A program made the translations under genes and the position numbers. Source: an uncultured Flavobacteriales bacterium (lineage in GTDB: Bacteria > Bacteroidota > Bacteroidia > Flavobacteriales_D > Crocinitomicaceae). From it: DNA of 9,117 nucleotides. The notes beneath the pieces were generated by a model, which was not told where the DNA came from, did no database searches, and saw nothing but the letters and a program-made list of their open reading frames with translations. The stretch is from contig CAIUKX010000373.1 in NCBI GenBank assembly GCA_903899795.1, positions 1 to 9,117 on the forward strand, given 5' to 3'. Within the stretch, counting starts at the first letter, position 1. Each line of letters begins with the position of its first letter. This document shows positions 1-6,458 of the stretch, in pieces.

Positions 1-45
1 AGCCTCTTCGTTAGGGAAATAATGTAAAAATTCAATTATTGTCAT
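1..45 (-). CDS. 5' end of a possible IS1595-type transposase gene (partial, runs off the left edge)
   Basis: Reading the minus strand from the ATG at 45 down to base 1 gives the open frame MTIIEFLHYFPNEEA, cut by the window edge. The pattern hydrophobic-EF-x3-FP-(D/N)EE is what I know from the start of IS1595/ISXO2-type transposases, just before their zinc-finger segment. Only 15 residues are visible, so neither the zinc finger nor the DDE catalytic core can be checked. It is divergent from the LRR/MORN gene to its right. If the call is right, the terminal inverted repeat of the element should lie roughly between 60 and 120, but it cannot be defined without the other end. It could also be an unrelated small gene start. 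Confidence 0.45.
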   Translation of the reverse strand, partial: MTIIEFLHYFPNEEA

Positions 46-102
46 AACTTTTTTCTACAAATATCTCACAGCGAAAAGTAATCTATTTACGTTGTGGTAA
101 AC

Positions 103-132
103 TTGCGACGACTCAAAATGATTTTTTATAAT
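103..132 (+). promoter_or_regulatory. Possible promoter in front of the LRR/MORN gene
   Basis: TTGCGA (103-108) and TATAAT (127-132) are 18 bases apart, 27 bases before the preferred ATG at 160. This resembles a sigma-70-type promoter. The Bacteroidota -7 consensus (TAnnTTTG) is matched only loosely. In such AT-rich DNA a chance match is quite possible. If an insertion sequence ends near 100, the -35-like part could come from the element. Confidence 0.3.
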
Positions 133-159
133 TTAAAAACTTGTACTAAAAAAGAACGG

Positions 160-1446
160 ATGAAAAATTTTGCACTGATATTACTTTTTCTTGCTCATAT
201 TGGATCAGTATTTTCCCAAAAAGAAAAATTACTGCCCCTTAAGCAGCTCTACACAAAGAAAAAATACAATCGTGTGTATGATGCCCATAAGCTTGATTTT
301 TCGACTCCTCATCCTGAAGTATATCGATTAAATCTTCTATTTGATTGGGACGATACATTAATTGAATTGAATCCTGAGATATTTCCAAATCTTCAGGAAC
401 TTAGAGTTGGAGGGGATAAAATTCGTTTTGTTCCTACAAGATTGAGAGAATTTAAACAATTACAAGTATTATATATCGGCATTTGTTCAGCTGAATGGTG
501 TCAACACTCAACTAATTCCAATATACCAGATGAAATTTTTGAATTGTCTCATTTGAAAGTTTTACATATTAGCGGACATCCTGCTTTAACATTTATTCCT
601 GAAAAAATAGGGCAACTAAAAGAACTCATCAGTTTGACAATTTCTCCTAATTTTTCAAGACCCTATTTCTTACCAGTCTCGTTGGCTTTTCTTCCTCAAT
701 TAAAATCTATAAAAATTGATATGAGATTTGATCGTTTGAATAAATGTGAAGGTTACAGTTGTTCAAATATTTACAATTTCAATAAAATGGAAATGATCCA
801 TTTTTACCCTATGTATTATAAACACATTGGTAATCTGGATGAAGAGCTAAAATTTATAACATCTACACATACCTTTTTTGATACAAAAAAATATTATTTT
901 GAACAGGAATTTATTCCTCTGAACTCTGGAAAAAGCAACTTAAAACCTGTTGCTGCAGGAAAAATTTCCCGCTCGTATGCAAATGGACAAAAGAGTATTA
1001 CGGGTGAGATTGACAGTCTTCTTCGACCGATTGGAAATTGGATGTATTATTATCAGAATGGGCAATTGAAAGAAGAGCGCTTCTATAAAAAAGGTAAAGA
1101 AACAGGTCAATGGTCCTTGTATGATTCACTGAGGACATTGATCAGTCATTACCAGTTTACTGAGAACGACACTACTTCGGTTTTCTATTATTATCCGGAT
1201 GGTAAGGTAATAGCTGATTATCATTTTGTTCACAACAAAGCAGAAGGAAAATGGCATGCATACAAACCAACAGGAGAGCTCATATACGAGTTCAATTATT
1301 CCAATGATATGTTACAAGGACAGAGCTATTACAAAACAGCTGACAATAGAATTATTTATTCTAATTATTTGGATGGTTTTAGGCATGGAATGGAAACTGT
1401 TCATAGAGATGATGGAGTTTCATACCAATTATACTACATCCACTGA
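160..1446 (+). CDS. Secreted leucine-rich-repeat protein with C-terminal MORN/YwqK-type repeats
   Basis: 428 residues from the ATG at 160. I chose this start because it places a clean signal peptide first: MK, a hydrophobic stretch (residues 4-18) and a cleavage site VFS-Q after residue 19. Starts at GTG 94 or ATG 118 would bury this peptide behind a charged extension. Residues about 70-190 carry degenerate leucine-rich repeats of the form L-x-x-L-x-(V/I)-x-x-x-x-(I/L)-x-x-(V/I)-P. Residues about 270-428 carry MORN_2-type repeats (YYQNGQLKEERFYKKGKETG, then YYYPDGKVIADY and YKPTGELIYEF), as in YwqK-like proteins. Both are protein-interaction or scaffold folds and no catalytic motif is seen. 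The protein is probably exported to the periplasm or outer surface; no lipobox is present. It ends in TGA, 77 bases before the next gene. The cellular role is unknown. Confidence 0.85.
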   Translation: MKNFALILLFLAHIGSVFSQKEKLLPLKQLYTKKKYNRVYDAHKLDFSTPHPEVYRLNLLFDWDDTLIELNPEIFPNLQELRVGGDKIRFVPTRLREFKQLQVLYIGICSAEWCQHSTNSNIPDEIFELSHLKVLHISGHPALTFIPEKIGQLKELISLTISPNFSRPYFLPVSLAFLPQLKSIKIDMRFDRLNKCEGYSCSNIYNFNKMEMIHFYPMYYKHIGNLDEELKFITSTHTFFDTKKYYFEQEFIPLNSGKSNLKPVAAGKISRSYANGQKSITGEIDSLLRPIGNWMYYYQNGQLKEERFYKKGKETGQWSLYDSLRTLISHYQFTENDTTSVFYYYPDGKVIADYHFVHNKAEGKWHAYKPTGELIYEFNYSNDMLQGQSYYKTADNRIIYSNYLDGFRHGMETVHRDDGVSYQLYYIH

Positions 1447-1523
1447 CAACAAAGAACCAAAGAAGAATATGATTTTTTCTTGAAGAAGAACTAAGATAGT
1501 ACAAATAAATAAAACATTTAATA

Positions 1524-1985
1524 ATGGCTGATACACCTCTTTACCCACTTATAAAAGAAATTTTACCAATTGATAAGATTCCTGCTTCTCTTGGCCCTGT
1601 AAAAGATGGAATTGAAAACATCTTGGACAAGGTGTTTTTCAAAGATTACCATGCTGAAGTAAGCGCAGACAAAGAGATCGGTTTTTATCAATTAACGTTG
1701 GTTTTATATGATAAAGTTGGATTTGAAATTCCGGGTACAGGTATGTTTATCCTATTAAATCCAACTATTTCAAACAATATTATTGAAACACTACTTCCAA
1801 TTAATTTAAACTACAATTGGCCAATTATTAAGTATGCCAATGAGTTTAGGTCTGATCTCTGGAACACTAGGCGGATCAGCAGTAACGGCCGGAGATTCAG
1901 TCCGAGCACTCGTGGATACTCCCGGACAAACATCTACCAATTGGTCCATTATCGAAACCAATATCGGCTATGTTCCTTTGGATAA
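1524..1985 (+). CDS. Hypothetical protein, 153 residues, whose 3' part overlaps the fibre gene in another frame
   Basis: It starts at ATG 1524 after a typical A/T-rich leader (ACATTTAATA). Residues 1-108 look like a normal soluble protein: MADTPLYPLIKEILPIDKIP, a helical stretch, then alternating beta segments (GFYQLTLVLYDKVGFEIPG) and the IKYANEF segment. I recognise no family. From about residue 109 the protein becomes rich in Arg and Ser (RSDLWNTRRISSNGRRFS), and the same DNA encodes a sensible fibre N-terminus in the +1 frame. The last 45 residues are therefore probably a shadow of the fibre reading frame, not a true C-terminus. Options are a +1 frameshift joining this gene to the fibre, an indel or assembly error, or a recombination junction that truncated this gene. 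It could be the N-terminal attachment domain of the fibre. Confidence 0.6.
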   Translation: MADTPLYPLIKEILPIDKIPASLGPVKDGIENILDKVFFKDYHAEVSADKEIGFYQLTLVLYDKVGFEIPGTGMFILLNPTISNNIIETLLPINLNYNWPIIKYANEFRSDLWNTRRISSNGRRFSPSTRGYSRTNIYQLVHYRNQYRLCSFG

Positions 1986-4746
1986 AGCCTTGAATTTATC
2001 CGATTTGGCAAGTGCTTCAACAGCCAGAACAAATCTCGGTTTGGCTATTGGAACCAATGTTCAGGCTCATGATGCAGAATTAGACGCCATTGCAGGTCTT
2101 ACTTCTGCAGCCAATAAATTACCTTATTTCACAGGATCAGGAACAGCCGCACTTACCGACCTTTCTGCAGCGGGAAGAGCACTGATTGACGATGCTGATG
2201 CTGCTGCTCAACGAGCAACTTTAGGTTCCACATCGGTCGGTGATGCTGTCTTCACTGCAACAAATGCCGTTGCAGCACGAAGTACACTTGGAGTTGTGAT
2301 CGGTACGGACGTTCAGGCACAAGACGCAACACTTCAAAGTCTTTCAGCACTAGGAACTGTTGCAGATAAAATCGCTTATACGACAGGTACCGATAGCTGG
2401 GCTGAAACATCTTTGACAGCAGCCGGAAGGGCATTAATTGATGATGCTGATGCTGCTGCTCAACGAACAACACTTGGTTTAGGAAACGTAGACAATACTT
2501 CTGATGCGAATAAACCTATCTCCACAGCTACCCAAACAGCTTTGGATGGCAAACAAAATTCTTTAGGTTACACAGCCGGAAATGTTGCAAATCCATTGTC
2601 ACAATTTGCCTCCACGACATCATCACAGCTGGCAGGTGTCATCAGTGACGAAACAGGAACTGGAGCACTTGTTTTTGCTAATTCACCAACACTTATTACT
2701 CCTGCCTTAGGGACGCCCGGTTCAGGAACACTAACAAACTGTACAGGCCTTCCGGTATCTTCCGGTGTCAGTGGTTTAGCTACCGGAGTTGCCACATTTT
2801 TAGGATCCCCTTCAAGTTCAAACTTAGCGGCAGCCATTACAGATGAAACAGGAACTGGAGCACTTGTATTTTCGAACTCTCCTACCCTAGTTACTCCCGT
2901 ATTAGGTACACCTGGTTCAGGAACACTTACCAACTGTACTGGACTACCAGTATCATCAGGGGTTAGCGGTTTAGGAACCAGTGTGGCAACATTCTTAGGC
3001 ACTCCTTCCAGTGCAAATCTGGCTGCTGCCATAACGGATGAAACAGGAAGCGGATCCTTAGTATTTGCAAGCGCACCTACATTAACCAATCCAGTTGTTG
3101 GAACACAATCTACCAGTGACAATTCTACAAAAGCTGCGAGTACAGCTTATGTCACAACCGCTGTTGGAACAAGATTACAAAAAACGTTTAATCTAGGGGA
3201 TTTAACCAGCCCAGTATCAGCATTGGTTAATTTGAATTTAGAAAACCTGTGGGACACGGCTAATGCCAATAGAAACATCGGAGTAAATGATAAAGTTACA
3301 ACAACTTTAACTGCACTGACAGCACCTAGAACATTTACACTACCTGACGCCTCTACAGTCAACGCAGGACATGAAACAACTGTTGTCGATATGATTGGTA
3401 CAATAACATCTTCTAATACAATAACAGTAGCTGTTCAATCAGGACAATTTTTAAATGGAGTAACTGATGGTACTGTTGTATTATCAACTGCTGGATCGGC
3501 AATATCCTTTATATCAGATGGGAATTTTAGATGGACATATGACGCTGGACAAGTTAACGTAAATATGACACAAACGCTAACGAATAAAACATTGACCTCC
3601 CCAACACTTACTACACCAATTATAGGAACCCCAGCTTCAGGTACACTTACTAACTGTACTGGACTTCCAGTTTCTACAGGAGTGAGTGGCTTGGGAACTG
3701 GAGTTGCAACATTCTTAGGAACCCCTTCCAGTGCAAATCTGGCAACTGCTGTGACAGACGAAACAGGAAGTGGATCATTGGTTTTTGCAACTTCGCCAAC
3801 TTTTGCAACAGCACATAACTCAGGAAGTTACTATTTAGATACAAACGCAACTTATATTTATGGTAAACTTACAGGTGGTGGAGTATCAAGAATGATGGGT
3901 ATTAACAGTTCTGATGTTTTTTACCTGGGATCAGTTGATGCAGCAGTTACTTCAATGATATTTAATAACAACGGAACGAATCAAATGGTTTTAAGTTCTG
4001 CAGGTAATTTATTGATAGGGGCTACTTCATCACAATTATCGTTTGGAGCCGGATCTCAAAAAACCAATATAACAGCGCCTGCGCCGTCAGCAAATAGAAC
4101 TTATACAATCCCAGATTTTGGAGGAAACACCTCTTTTGCATTTATTGGAAATAAACTTTCTGTGTTTGCCAGCACTACTTCATCTGAACTTGCTAGTGTA
4201 ATCAGTGATGAAACTGGAAGTGGAGCTTTGGTTTTTGCAACCTCACCAACCTTGGTTACGCCATTGTTAGGAACACCAACCTCTGGAACTTTAACAAATT
4301 GTACTGGTCTACCGGTTTCAACAGGTATTAGTGGTTTAGGAACCGGTGTGGCAACATTCTTAGGCACTCCTTCCAGTGCCAATTTAGCATCTGCAATAAC
4401 AGATGAAACAGGTACAGGTTCACTTGTATTTTCGGCATCACCAGCATTAACTGGAAGTCCAACTGCACCAACACAAAGTGCCTTGGACAATTCTACAAAA
4501 ATAGCTACTACTGCTTATGTTGATGCCGCAGTAACAGCAGGAGCAGGTAGTGGATCTGCCGCGACATGGAATACATCTACAGTAACATGGGCAAGTACTT
4601 CTACTTTTACAGTAACGGATAACTCAACCAACCAGGAAAACTTCAAAGTTGGCAGACCTCTGAAATACAAAGTAAATTCAGTTGGAACATATAGATATGG
4701 ACGAGTTATTTCTTATGCTTCCGGAACTGTTACTATTGAGGAGTAA
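1834..4746 (+). CDS. Large phage tail-fibre-like repeat protein
   Basis: 970 residues from ATG 1834; ATG 1840 (MSLGLISGTLGGS) is an equally good start. Neither has a Shine-Dalgarno site, and both lie inside the preceding gene. The N-terminus (AVTAGDSVRALVDTPG...NWSIIETNIGYVPLD) resembles phage fibre heads. Residues about 61-228 are two 84-residue repeats with RALIDDADAAAQR. A junction LGNVDNTSDANKP follows, typical of phage fibres. From about 258 come 65-residue repeats with SDETGTGALVF and SGTLTNCTGLPVS. Two NSTK...TAYV linkers and two beta-rich inserts (about residues 445-580 and 655-775) break up the repeats. The C-terminus (about 910-970) is a small beta domain ending IEE. There is no signal peptide, membrane segment or visible self-cleaving chaperone domain. 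It is presumably a trimeric elongated fibre that positions a binding tip. The high Ala/Thr/Ser/Gly composition and higher G+C than its neighbours suggest phage origin. Confidence 0.85.
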   Translation: MPMSLGLISGTLGGSAVTAGDSVRALVDTPGQTSTNWSIIETNIGYVPLDKALNLSDLASASTARTNLGLAIGTNVQAHDAELDAIAGLTSAANKLPYFTGSGTAALTDLSAAGRALIDDADAAAQRATLGSTSVGDAVFTATNAVAARSTLGVVIGTDVQAQDATLQSLSALGTVADKIAYTTGTDSWAETSLTAAGRALIDDADAAAQRTTLGLGNVDNTSDANKPISTATQTALDGKQNSLGYTAGNVANPLSQFASTTSSQLAGVISDETGTGALVFANSPTLITPALGTPGSGTLTNCTGLPVSSGVSGLATGVATFLGSPSSSNLAAAITDETGTGALVFSNSPTLVTPVLGTPGSGTLTNCTGLPVSSGVSGLGTSVATFLGTPSSANLAAAITDETGSGSLVFASAPTLTNPVVGTQSTSDNSTKAASTAYVTTAVGTRLQKTFNLGDLTSPVSALVNLNLENLWDTANANRNIGVNDKVTTTLTALTAPRTFTLPDASTVNAGHETTVVDMIGTITSSNTITVAVQSGQFLNGVTDGTVVLSTAGSAISFISDGNFRWTYDAGQVNVNMTQTLTNKTLTSPTLTTPIIGTPASGTLTNCTGLPVSTGVSGLGTGVATFLGTPSSANLATAVTDETGSGSLVFATSPTFATAHNSGSYYLDTNATYIYGKLTGGGVSRMMGINSSDVFYLGSVDAAVTSMIFNNNGTNQMVLSSAGNLLIGATSSQLSFGAGSQKTNITAPAPSANRTYTIPDFGGNTSFAFIGNKLSVFASTTSSELASVISDETGSGALVFATSPTLVTPLLGTPTSGTLTNCTGLPVSTGISGLGTGVATFLGTPSSANLASAITDETGTGSLVFSASPALTGSPTAPTQSALDNSTKIATTAYVDAAVTAGAGSGSAATWNTSTVTWASTSTFTVTDNSTNQENFKVGRPLKYKVNSVGTYRYGRVISYASGTVTIEE
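2014..2517 (+). repeat. Two tandem 252-base (84-residue) fibre repeats
   Basis: Unit 1 is 2014-2265 and unit 2 is 2266-2517. Matching landmarks are all 252 bases apart: the IGT(N/D)VQA segment (2050 and 2302) and the AAGRALIDDADAAAQR segment (after 2161 and after 2413). The DNA for DADAAAQR is identical in both copies, while other parts have diverged. It resembles phage tail-fibre repeats that alternate short helices and beta strands. Confidence 0.85.
2605..3099 (+). repeat. First array of 195-base (65-residue) fibre repeats
   Basis: DETG motifs start at 2647, 2842 and 3037, exactly 195 bases apart, giving two full units and a partial third. Each unit reads DETG(T/S)G(A/S)LVF, then SPTL-x-TP-x-LGTP, then SGTLTNCTGLPVSSGVSGL, then VATFLG(S/T)PSS-x-NLAAAIT. 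This motif set is widespread in phage and metagenomic tail fibres. The array is introduced by FASTTSSQLAGVI and followed by the linker SDNSTKAASTAYV (3115-3153). Confidence 0.85.
3577..3795 (+). repeat. Second array of the 65-residue fibre repeat (partial)
   Basis: The array opens with LTNKTLTSPTLTTP, a common phage-fibre lead-in. It continues with GTPASGTLTNCTGLPVS (3625 onward) and VATFLGTPSSANLATAVT, and one further DETGSGSLVFATSP (3757 onward), after which a non-repeat beta insert begins. The distance from the last DETG of the first array is 720 bases, not a multiple of 195, so unrelated sequence separates the arrays. Confidence 0.8.
4165..4446 (+). repeat. Third array of the 65-residue fibre repeat
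   Basis: It repeats the lead-in FASTTSSELASVI seen before the first array, then DETG at 4207 and 4402 (195 bases apart) with GTPTSGTLTNCTGLPVS between. The linker LDNSTKIATTAYVDAAV (4483-4533) follows, as after the first array. The block order lead-in, repeat, NSTK linker is therefore duplicated inside the gene. Confidence 0.8.
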
Positions 4747-4749
4747 CCA

Positions 4750-5178
4750 TTGACAGCTTCTATTCAGGAAATGAATTATGGTTCAATCGGACAATATGTA
4801 AGTGTACCCGTAAGAATTTCAGGTGGATTTGGAGCGTTAACAACTTCTACATTGTTAAAAGACAATGGGGATGTATTTATTTGGAAACAAGGTACAGCCC
4901 ACTTTATCGGTTTAACTGCATTGTGTCGTACAGCTGATACAGGCGCAACTAAACCCGTAATCGGAGTAAAAAACAACGGAGGTAACTCTGTTCTTAGTAC
5001 CAACATTACAGTTACAGCCGCTGACACTGTGTACACTTCTGGAATTGCTATTGAAACATCTAACGGCACATACAACAATGTCGCTCTTAATGATTTATTG
5101 GAAATCGAGGTTACCACAGCCGGTACTAATGGTAATGCATTGGATTTGATCGCATATTTTAACTTTATTCTTGAATAA
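4750..5178 (+). CDS. Small beta-rich virion-like protein, in frame with the fibre stop codon
   Basis: 142 residues if started at TTG 4750, which has GAGGAG (4738-4743) six bases upstream. ATG 4771 (MNYGSIGQYVSVPV) is the alternative, 135 residues. The sequence is almost all predicted beta strand: VFIWKQGTAHFIGLTALCR, then ITVTAADTVYTSGIAIE and LLEIEVTTAGTNGNALDLIA. Such AADT...NDLLEIEV-TTAG patterns are familiar from small phage structural proteins, but I cannot name the family. The fibre stop TAA (4744-4746), one CCA codon and this gene are all in the same frame. Readthrough would therefore add this domain to the fibre C-terminus. It overlaps the next gene by one base (TAATG), suggesting coupled translation. 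The likely role is a tip or decoration domain, by context. Confidence 0.75.
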   Translation: MTASIQEMNYGSIGQYVSVPVRISGGFGALTTSTLLKDNGDVFIWKQGTAHFIGLTALCRTADTGATKPVIGVKNNGGNSVLSTNITVTAADTVYTSGIAIETSNGTYNNVALNDLLEIEVTTAGTNGNALDLIAYFNFILE

Positions 5179-6122
5179 TGAAAAGGTTAACGAAAAATAA
5201 TAAAAATTGTCTTTTACTGTTTGAAGCTCAAACAGGAGACTCTACTATAGCTGGAAACCGAGGAAGAAGTATGGTCAACGGACGATTACTTTCTTCTCCG
5301 GCTCCCACGCTGGACACAAGTATTAAAGCTTATGGCTCACAATCCTGGGCTTTTGATAGCGCTTCTAGTGAATATTTTAAAAGCTGGAGAGGATTATCTC
5401 TAACAATTGCTTCTGTAACAGCAAACAACACTTTCACTATCAGTAGTTCTACGAACTACACGTCCTACTTTATTGCCAACAAAATCATCTCAATTAGCGG
5501 AGCCACTAATAACAATGGTACCTTTCATGTTACCAGCAGTAGTTTTGCTTCGAATGTGACAACTGTAATTATTTCAGAAACAACACTAGTCACAGGTGGA
5601 ACACTTGGTACAGTAGGCCATACAAACCCATGGGCTGCAATTGGAACGGGGAATTTTACTGCTGAAGCAGTGTTTACCACTCCTTCGTCATGGCCGGATA
5701 GTTATCATGATATTTTCGGGTGGGACTATTCCACCATGTTTTCTTTAGAAGTAATAGCTTCTTATCCCAAACTGGTTTTATGGATCAACAGCACCACCAA
5801 AACATTGGTCAACCCAATTGCCGCAAATACTACCTACCATGTATTAATTGTACGGAATAATGCAGTACTAAAAATATGGGTTAATGGTGTGCTCGTGAGT
5901 TATACATCTTCTGAAACAACCAGCTTAACTGCAAACAATGATTTCTTCATTGGTTCAGATGGTACAAATGCTCCAGATGGAATAACTTATTTTAAAGGAA
6001 ACATTCAACGGGTAGGACTCTGGAATGACGTACTCTATTGGACACCAAGGATAACAACTGGAAAAACACATTTTAATTCCAGTTTACTATTAAAAAATTA
6101 TGGTTCAACCCCAAATCAATAA
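5178..6122 (+). CDS. LamG/concanavalin A-like lectin protein of phage structural type
   Basis: 314 residues. The ATG overlaps the previous stop codon (TAATG). A LamG-type jelly roll is visible: SQSWAFDSASSEYF near residues 54-67, GTGNFTAEAVFTTPSSWPD near 157-174, TTYHVLIVRNNAVLKIWVNG near 218-237, NDFFIGSDG near 254-262 and GNIQRVGLWNDVL near 274-286. The last four match the strand order of Laminin_G_3 domains in phage tail and bacterial surface proteins. Residues about 71-150 interrupt the jelly roll with a Thr/Ser/Asn-rich beta module (ISISGATNNNGTFHVTSSS). There is no signal peptide, so it is not exported by Sec; this fits a virion-type particle part. It probably binds carbohydrate at the fibre tip or cell surface. 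Ligand and calcium sites cannot be assigned. Confidence 0.8.
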   Translation: MKRLTKNNKNCLLLFEAQTGDSTIAGNRGRSMVNGRLLSSPAPTLDTSIKAYGSQSWAFDSASSEYFKSWRGLSLTIASVTANNTFTISSSTNYTSYFIANKIISISGATNNNGTFHVTSSSFASNVTTVIISETTLVTGGTLGTVGHTNPWAAIGTGNFTAEAVFTTPSSWPDSYHDIFGWDYSTMFSLEVIASYPKLVLWINSTTKTLVNPIAANTTYHVLIVRNNAVLKIWVNGVLVSYTSSETTSLTANNDFFIGSDGTNAPDGITYFKGNIQRVGLWNDVLYWTPRITTGKTHFNSSLLLKNYGSTPNQ

Positions 6123-6125
6123 GAT

Positions 6126-6335
6126 ATGGCTAAGTCAAATAAAGAAACAAAAGGAACAAAAGAAGAAATTATGTCAAATGCTGAATTGAGGGGACATCAT
6201 TATGCAAAAAGAATTGCTCCAAAATTAGCTGAAGCTACAAGATTAAGAGGCCAAGGAAAGAATTCAGAAGCTGATGCTTTGGAAGCAGAGGCTCATCAAT
6301 TTCAGACTCAAATCAATGAACGTTTTCCAGATTAA
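6126..6335 (+). CDS. Small charged helical protein, 69 residues, function unknown
   Basis: It starts 3 bases after the lectin stop, so it is probably co-transcribed and translated with it. The first 14 residues are rich in Lys, Thr and Glu and probably disordered. Residues about 17-66 look like two amphipathic helices (NAELRGHHYAKRIAPKLAEA and EADALEAEAHQFQTQINERF) that could form a hairpin or coiled coil. There is no signal peptide, membrane segment or cysteine. I recognise no family. The position as last gene of the fibre cluster suggests an accessory role such as an assembly helper, but this is only inference. Confidence 0.65.
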   Translation: MAKSNKETKGTKEEIMSNAELRGHHYAKRIAPKLAEATRLRGQGKNSEADALEAEAHQFQTQINERFPD

Positions 6336-6458
6336 GTATTCGGTTCATTCTCTCTATCCCAATTTAATTTCATGATAGATTTTCACATAACCAATTACAA
6401 ATTATTGTACTCAGATTTTATCATGATACGCAATTTTTAACCTTTAAAAACAAGATAC
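6336..6458 (+). promoter_or_regulatory. Intergenic region with TCATGATA repeats, possible control region of the membrane-protein gene
   Basis: 123 AT-rich bases between the fibre cluster and the membrane-protein gene. TCATGATA occurs twice (6370-6377 and 6421-6428). The second copy is part of the 10-base palindrome TATCATGATA (6419-6428). A small AT-only hairpin (TTTTTAA, CCT, TTAAAAA; 6434-6450) sits just before the start codon. No clear terminator follows the 69-residue gene. A promoter for the membrane protein may lie here, but no -33/-7 pair stands out. Confidence 0.3.

Noticed and set aside
1460..1481. Weak hairpin after the LRR/MORN gene as a terminator
   Set aside because: The stem is AAGAA/TTCTT plus AAT/ATT with a bulge, has no G-C core, and is followed by no U-run, so chance is likely in this A-rich spacer.
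1226..1483. 85-codon plus-strand frame inside the LRR/MORN gene
   Set aside because: It lies in another frame of a well-supported repeat protein and has no recognisable content.
2568..3122. Long minus-strand open frame (184 codons) and similar ones at 2252-2473, 3147-3362, 4101-4490 and 4776-5117
   Set aside because: They are antisense shadows of the fibre cluster. Their apparent repeats (PVPVSSVMAAAKFELEG) are the reverse reading of the DETG and SGTLTNCTGLP repeats, kept open by the biased Thr/Ser/Gly codons.
2647..4446. CRISPR array or DNA satellite
   Set aside because: The 195-base periodicity is in frame, protein-level and imperfect at DNA level, so it is a coding repeat.
1834..6122. 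Diversity-generating retroelement targeting the fibre or lectin gene
   Set aside because: Such elements favour lectin-like tips, but no reverse transcriptase, template repeat or matching variable repeat is visible. The 3' ends of the genes are not enriched in AAY codons in a repeat context.
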